Assembly (NCBI RefSeq): GCF_030123505.1
Contig: NZ_CP126115.1
Span: 2,308,001 to 2,372,000 of the forward strand
Origin: Neobacillus sp. YX16
GTDB taxonomy: Bacteria; Bacillota; Bacilli; Bacillales; Cytobacillaceae
DNA length: 64,000 bases
Direction: 5' to 3'
The notes below the pieces were generated by a model. It did not search any database and was not told the DNA's origin. It saw only the letters and a program-made list of their open reading frames with translations. The position numbers were made by a program, and so were the translations under genes. Below, in pieces: positions 59,543 to 64,000 of this stretch (positions within the stretch are counted from its first letter, which is position 1; every line of letters begins with the position of its first letter).

Positions 59543-61039
59543 ATGGGACATCCAACGATTTATCCTACGGGAGTAACGGTATATAACAAGGAAAAAGCTA
59601 ACAATGGCTATACGATTTATCCATCGGCAAAGGGGGCTTTGCTGATCAATATGAATGGAGATGAAGTTCAGCTGTGGGCAGGATTAGGGGGATTTCCTAA
59701 TAAGATATTGCCTGGTGGTTATGTATTAGGAACAACAGGTGAACGCGACGGTAGATATGCTTTTCAGGATCAAATAGATTTAGTACAAGTTGACTGGAAA
59801 GGAAACATCGTTTGGAAATTTGATAAGACAGAATGGGTTGAGGATCCAGATAATGAACCTCGATTTGTTGCAAGACAGCATCACGATTTTCAGAGAGAAG
59901 GTTCCTCTGTAGGTTATTATGGACCGCAAGAAAGGCCGCTAACGGATAGAGGTAATACTTTAATCCTAACTCATGAAAATGTGTATAACCAAAATATTTC
60001 AGACAAAGAATTATTGGACGACAAAATCATTGAGGTGACTTGGGATGGGGAAATTGTCTGGACCTGGAGGGCAAATGAGCATTTTGATGAATTCAGGTTT
60101 GATGAAAATGCTAAAAATGTGTTGTTCCGAAACCCATCACTTGTAACGGGAGTAGTTGGAGACTGGCTTCACATTAATAGCATTTCAACATTAGGGCCGA
60201 ATCATTGGTACGATGATGGAGATGGAAGATTCCATCCTGACAATATTATATTTGATGCAAGAAATGCGAATATACTGGCAATCATTAGCAAAGAGACCGG
60301 TGAGATCGTTTGGAAATTGGGTCCTGACTTTAATGAAAATGAAAAGACGAAGAAAATTGGTTGGATTATTGGACAACATCACCTTCACATGATTCCAAAC
60401 GGACTTCCAGGAGAAGGGGATCTATTAGTCTATGATAACGGAGGGGCTGGTGGATATGGTGCGCCAAATCCCGCTTCACCCATTGGAACTAACAATGCAG
60501 TACGTGATTATTCAAGGGTACTGCAAATTAATCCAGTGACATTGGAAATTACCTGGCAGTATACACCGGAAGAAGCAGGAAATGTTTTATTCACCGATGG
60601 TTCGAAATTTTACAGCCCTTATATTAGCTCTGCTCAGCGCCTTCCAAACGGTAACACATTGATTACACAAGGTTCTGATGGAAGAATATTTGAAGTGACA
60701 CCTGAACATGAATTGGTTTGGGAATATATTAACCCACACTACAACAAAATTGCTGGAAAGTTTTCTGTGAACATGGTGTATCGTGCATACCGAGTTCCTT
60801 ATGATTGGGTTCCTCAGCTGGAAAAACCAAAGGAAGAATCCATTGAAGTCATCAACGTCTCAACCTTTCGAGTGCCGGGAGCGTCCATTGGAGATGGAAC
60901 AGGGAAGGTAACAACCATCCCAGGAGTGGATCCAAATAAAAGACTGCTGACAGGCGGAGGTCTGAGTGAAGATGATGATTCCGGATCTATCAATTTTTGC
61001 GTAGTTTCGATTGATAAAGACAGTGAGCCGAAAAACTAA
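59543..61039 (+). CDS. Arylsulfotransferase (ASST)-like protein, apparently cytoplasmic
   Basis: 498 aa. ATG after AGGAGG. Beta-propeller-like repeats of the form GNIVWKFD, GEIVWTWR, GEIVWKLG, LEITWQYT, HELVWEYI mark successive blades. Conserved ASST-like histidine regions QHHDFQRE (near 113) and IGQHHLHMIPNG (near 276), and RLPNGNTLITQGSDGRIFEV close to the end. No signal peptide, TM helix or lipobox, whereas known bacterial ASSTs are periplasmic. It follows the permease remnant of a sulfonate-type transporter by 57 bp. Activity (sulfate transfer between phenols) is inferred from family only; it could be another propeller protein. Confidence 0.72.
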   Translation: MGHPTIYPTGVTVYNKEKANNGYTIYPSAKGALLINMNGDEVQLWAGLGGFPNKILPGGYVLGTTGERDGRYAFQDQIDLVQVDWKGNIVWKFDKTEWVEDPDNEPRFVARQHHDFQREGSSVGYYGPQERPLTDRGNTLILTHENVYNQNISDKELLDDKIIEVTWDGEIVWTWRANEHFDEFRFDENAKNVLFRNPSLVTGVVGDWLHINSISTLGPNHWYDDGDGRFHPDNIIFDARNANILAIISKETGEIVWKLGPDFNENEKTKKIGWIIGQHHLHMIPNGLPGEGDLLVYDNGGAGGYGAPNPASPIGTNNAVRDYSRVLQINPVTLEITWQYTPEEAGNVLFTDGSKFYSPYISSAQRLPNGNTLITQGSDGRIFEVTPEHELVWEYINPHYNKIAGKFSVNMVYRAYRVPYDWVPQLEKPKEESIEVINVSTFRVPGASIGDGTGKVTTIPGVDPNKRLLTGGGLSEDDDSGSINFCVVSIDKDSEPKN

Positions 61040-61124
61040 AACTAGAATAATTAAAGTCTTTTAAATAAATAAACCGAACAAACATTAAATGAGAATCCGA
61101 TTTGTTGGCCTAAATTTCTCACTG

Positions 61125-61163
61125 AAAAAGTGCGGGCACCTCTTCCGGTGCCCGCACTTTTTT
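61125..61163 (+). terminator. Strong terminator after ASST-like gene
   Basis: AAAAAGTGCGGGCACC and GGTGCCCGCACTTTTT pair perfectly across a 5-nt loop, so it may work in both directions. Confidence 0.92.
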
Positions 61164-61400
61164 CATGAGATTAACATACTTTTTATGAATGGTCAATGAA
61201 GCATGCTATTTGTCAGTTTGCTTGTTCTGCTGTTTTAGATTTGATTCTATCAAAAAGGAATGAAAAGGAAATTAGATATACAAAAAATCGCTTTTTGTAG
61301 AGAGCCTATTGATTATTCAGTATTATTTTATGGTTATGAATAAAAAATCTTGTTAATTATAGTAAGGATACTAGTTGAATGACAATAATAGAACTTGTGG

Positions 61401-61622
61401 GTGAATGATGTGCTTACAGCAGGAATTCTAATTTTTATATTATTAAGTACAATAGCTCTAATTGTTCTAATAGACATAATACAAGGCCATGATTTTTACG
61501 AAGCTTGGTTTAGTCTAAGTAAATTATTAAAAGTAGCTAAGGGAGAAGATTATTTTCTTATCTTCATATTCTTCATCATACTACTGATCATAATATTCTC
61601 TCACAAACGAACTAGGAAATAA
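61401..61622 (+). CDS. Small two-TM membrane protein next to germination genes
   Basis: About 73 aa; start uncertain among GTG 61401, GTG 61410 and TTG 61395, with only a weak SD (GGGTGA). Two hydrophobic helices, TAGILIFILLSTIALIVLI and YFLIFIFFIILLIIIF, separated by a polar loop with KLLKVAKGED; C-terminus basic. Convergent with the gerB-type gene (13 bp between stops). Its topology resembles the D-subunit proteins associated with some germinant receptors, but those are usually in the same operon and orientation. The 230 bp before it hold no other gene. Confidence 0.5.
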   Translation: MNDVLTAGILIFILLSTIALIVLIDIIQGHDFYEAWFSLSKLLKVAKGEDYFLIFIFFIILLIIIFSHKRTRK

Positions 61623-61635
61623 CTTACTTTAATTA

Positions 61636-62736
61636 TTAAGTATTTATTTTTTTTATTTTCTCCTTAATTATGACAGTGATTAACAGTAAAAGAGGGATGG
61701 CGATTTGTAAAGGTATATGAAACAAGTATGGAACGATTTTTAGTCCTTCGTCTAAGTGACTTTGGTAACTTGGTGAGATCATAATGGACGTTAGTAATAT
61801 GATTCCTCCTACTGAATAATTGGATAGTGCACTAGGTTTTATTTTAAATAGTGTGTTCATTCCAATGACTGCACAAAAGAAAAACATGGTTATTTTAATA
61901 AATCCTAAGAACACAACTAAAATGATGACAAAAGAATCTAAGCGTTGAATAAATCTTGCAATATCTATAAAACTGGCTGCTTTAAGTGCCGGAAATGAAG
62001 ATCTTGATAAGACGTCAGTTCCTAGTACACAAATTAATAAAAGAATGTTTAAGGTAAAATAAGTTCCTGCAAATAGTACTGCCATCATTCCCGTCTTCAA
62101 TATTTTTGTTTGTTTATTCATATAGGGGAAGATCATTGAGAATGTAATTAATTCCCCATAAGGAACGGTTACATTTAACGGTATTGCTTTAACAATTGGT
62201 TTCCATCCATCTGCAAGGATTGGTTTTAGATTTTCGATATGGATTAGATCCGTTATGATATACATAATATTTATCATTAATAAAGTTAGACCAATCAATA
62301 AAAAGCAAATACATGCTACTCTTGCAAATACTTCAAACCCGAAATTTACCGTGTAGATTAAGGTAAACATCATACAAATACCAACAACCGTGATTGAAGT
62401 TTTGTAGTAAGCAGAATTAATTAGTATTTCTTCAATATCTCGCAAAACTCTTGATGCTATATAAATAAAATAAATAATATAAAAATAACTAATGATACTT
62501 CCTAGGAACTTACCCCAAATTTTCCTTACATATTCTGTTAGGGGAAGAGTAGGAAATCTCTTATGAAGTTGATAGTATATCGTGAATAAAATTAATCCAG
62601 TAAAAGGTGAGATAAGGGTTAGAATCCAAGCATCTTGTTTTGCTCCACTGCCAATATCTAAAAAAATGGTGGTCCCAAACAAAAAAAGGACGATTAAGCA
62701 GAAAAGTTGATATCCATCAATTTTCACATTAGACAT
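61636..62736 (-). CDS. Spore germination permease, GerB family (GerKB-like)
   Basis: 366-aa inner-membrane protein of spores, APC-superfamily-like, with about ten TM helices. Seen: LFLFGTTIFLDIG, SPFTGLILFTIYYQLHKRFP, LTEYVRKIWGKFLGSIISYFY and LVVFLGFIKITMFFFCAVIGM. SD AGAGGT precedes ATG. It is the last gene of a minus-strand operon, after the GerC-type gene (20 bp gap). It forms the germinant-recognition complex with the A and C subunits. Confidence 0.9.
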   Translation of the reverse strand: MSNVKIDGYQLFCLIVLFLFGTTIFLDIGSGAKQDAWILTLISPFTGLILFTIYYQLHKRFPTLPLTEYVRKIWGKFLGSIISYFYIIYFIYIASRVLRDIEEILINSAYYKTSITVVGICMMFTLIYTVNFGFEVFARVACICFLLIGLTLLMINIMYIITDLIHIENLKPILADGWKPIVKAIPLNVTVPYGELITFSMIFPYMNKQTKILKTGMMAVLFAGTYFTLNILLLICVLGTDVLSRSSFPALKAASFIDIARFIQRLDSFVIILVVFLGFIKITMFFFCAVIGMNTLFKIKPSALSNYSVGGIILLTSIMISPSYQSHLDEGLKIVPYLFHIPLQIAIPLLLLITVIIKEKIKKINT

Positions 62737-62756
62737 AGCTGTATACCTCTTTGCTA

Positions 62757-63929
62757 TTATTTAGGTTCATAGGGATTCGTTACAAGGCCAGAATCATTTA
62801 TAGAAGCTTTTACGTTAACCTCCACTTTTGCCTTGCTGAAAATGGTGTTCCACTCTTTTTTGTGTTTTTTCCAATAACGAGGATTTTCTTTTGATAGTGT
62901 GGATCCAAATCCAAACACATCAGTTCCTGAACCCTGTGAGATTTGAATGGTTCGCTGTACTTGTCTTATTATTTCTTTTTCTAAATCCTTTTCAATATCT
63001 GTTAACACTTTTTTGTCAGTTAGATCTTTAGTACAATTCATTTCAGATATTTCAGTGTTTATTGCTATGTTGACTTGTAAAGTGGGAATAGGCTTTAAAA
63101 GGGTTTTCATTGTCCCTTTACTTCTTTTGGTAATAAGTGTCATATTCTTTTCTTTACAGGGTAAAGGAAATGATGTAGTATCTATTTCTGATAAAATTAA
63201 ATTGGCGTTTCGAGCCATTTCTCCATCATACCAGCTTACCAATTTATCTTTTTTAAATATCGCTAAACCACTAACTTCAATAACAGATGGTTTTATATTA
63301 TTTATATTGTCGTTTTGGTTTTTGGATGTTAGTTTTTTATTTAGTTTAATCCCTGGTAATAGCAGGTCTTTTCCTTCACTTGAAAGAGTAGCAATGACTT
63401 CATGTAAGGGCGTAGTTTTTGAAATACCATAAATTTTTTGATTGTTTTCACTGGTACTTCCTACACTTTTTGTTGGATTTGATTCAAGTGGTTCAACTAC
63501 CCCCAGTACATTTTCTGCTGAAGTTCCTCGTGCAATAAAAACCGGAAAAGTAGATTTTGCTTGTTTTCCTCGTTCAAATGCGTCAAATACCAGACCTGTT
63601 CCTTTTCGTGCCAGCTCTTCACTAATGACGACCAGTGATAGGTGTGTAACGTCGTTATATCTCGGAATAATATTTGATGCTCTTCGATAGGCATCTACTA
63701 ATGTCACTGCTTCTGCCGTATAGTTAGAAACGGGTATCCCGGTAGAAACCCCTGTAGGAGATAATTGACTTGGGTTAATCACTTGGAAAGTAACCCGATA
63801 TCCATTATCAATATCCTGAGAGACATCTATTCCCATGGCAATGACAAGGCCTAATTGGTTTAACTCTCTATAATTGGAACAGCCAGGGATTAACATGAGG
63901 ATGAAAAGCAAAGCGACCAGTTTTCTCAT
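62757..63929 (-). CDS. Spore germination lipoprotein, Ger(x)C family (GerKC-like)
   Basis: 390 aa. Lipoprotein signal with lipobox LIPGC (Cys16). Seen: YRELNQLGLVIAMGID at the mature N-terminus, VTFQVINPSQLSP, RRASNIIPRYNDVTHLSLVVISEELARKG (split at its turn), and EVSGLAIFKKDKLVSWYDGEMARN; ends PRYWKKHKKEWNTIFSKAKVEV. All are characteristic of Ger(x)C proteins. SD AGGAG precedes ATG. Middle gene of an A-C-B ordered operon, the order found in gerK. Confidence 0.93.
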   Translation of the reverse strand: MRKLVALLFILMLIPGCSNYRELNQLGLVIAMGIDVSQDIDNGYRVTFQVINPSQLSPTGVSTGIPVSNYTAEAVTLVDAYRRASNIIPRYNDVTHLSLVVISEELARKGTGLVFDAFERGKQAKSTFPVFIARGTSAENVLGVVEPLESNPTKSVGSTSENNQKIYGISKTTPLHEVIATLSSEGKDLLLPGIKLNKKLTSKNQNDNINNIKPSVIEVSGLAIFKKDKLVSWYDGEMARNANLILSEIDTTSFPLPCKEKNMTLITKRSKGTMKTLLKPIPTLQVNIAINTEISEMNCTKDLTDKKVLTDIEKDLEKEIIRQVQRTIQISQGSGTDVFGFGSTLSKENPRYWKKHKKEWNTIFSKAKVEVNVKASINDSGLVTNPYEPK

Positions 63930-63948
63930 TTGTAACTCCTACTTGAAT

Positions 63949-64000
63949 TCATTTGATTTTAGTTTCTTTTTTACTCTCTGTATCATTCATGTTTAAAGAA
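63949..64000 (-). CDS. Probable C-terminal end of the GerA-family germination subunit (partial)
   Basis: A minus-strand frame is open from the window edge to a TGA at 63949-63951 and ends NDTESKKETKIK, a short charged tail like those that end GerA-type proteins, 19 bp before the GerC-type start. Identified mainly from operon position. Confidence 0.5.
   Translation of the reverse strand, partial: SLNMNDTESKKETKIK

Noticed and set aside
62947..63690. Plus-strand frames of 161 and 82 codons
   Set aside because: Antisense shadows of the Ger(x)C lipoprotein gene, which has clear family motifs and an SD.

Overview
The window reads as a chromosomal segment of a low-GC, spore-forming Bacillaceae bacterium (Bacillus/Neobacillus-like). 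The evidence is AGGAGG-type ribosome binding sites, frequent GTG/TTG starts, intrinsic terminators with U-tracts, a GerK-type germination operon (A-C-B order), a glgBCDA operon, a Fur-regulated-basic-protein homologue and B. subtilis-like sulfur genes. No rRNA, tRNA or CRISPR was seen. All assignments are from reading the sequence; no database search was run.

Layout. 1-17 kb is a carboxylate/aromatic-acid region: the end of a TctA-type tricarboxylate permease, two tandem paralogous CitA/DcuS-type two-component systems, a CitMHS citrate transporter with a possible cre site, two AEC permeases, an aromatic-acid-type MFS carrier divergent from three meta-cleavage lower-pathway genes (hydratase, 4-oxalocrotonate decarboxylase, 4-oxalocrotonate tautomerase), a DNA glycosylase and a hemerythrin-like protein. 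It also holds an MFS transporter behind a PyrR-type RNA leader and a DRE-TIM aldolase. 17.5-18.4 kb is a membrane-anchored zinc peptidase.

18.5-36.8 kb is a large organosulfur-salvage island: a LysR regulator, four luciferase-like flavin monooxygenases, a peptide/glutathione-type ABC importer with a fused double ATPase, a Tcy-like amino-acid ABC importer, a glutaredoxin-like protein, a GNAT acetyltransferase and an M20 deacetylase. The set resembles the ytmI-ytnM (S-alkylcysteine N-acetylation/oxygenation/deacetylation) genes of B. subtilis. Three promoters in it share a 41-42 bp CTATCA...TGATAG dyad at a fixed distance from the -10 region, most likely the LysR target. Several also carry a CymR-like box. 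A 243-bp MITE with 12-bp terminal repeats and a perfect 8-bp target duplication sits between two parts of the island.

37-43 kb holds glgB-glgC-glgD-glgA. At 43-50 kb two divergent cobalamin riboswitches face away from each other, one over metE (B12-independent methionine synthase) and one over a class I (B12-independent) ribonucleotide reductase operon that also has a tandem NrdR-box pair and a flavodoxin gene. 50-55 kb has an orphan G39P-like helicase-loader/inhibitor gene and a MarR-controlled heterodimeric ABC exporter.

55-61 kb contains a zinc-ribbon microprotein, a membrane-anchored GH27 enzyme, an EamA transporter behind a transcription attenuator of unknown ligand, two facing gene remnants that look like a deletion scar, and a cytoplasmic arylsulfotransferase-like protein. 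61-64 kb is the end of a spore germinant-receptor operon on the minus strand.
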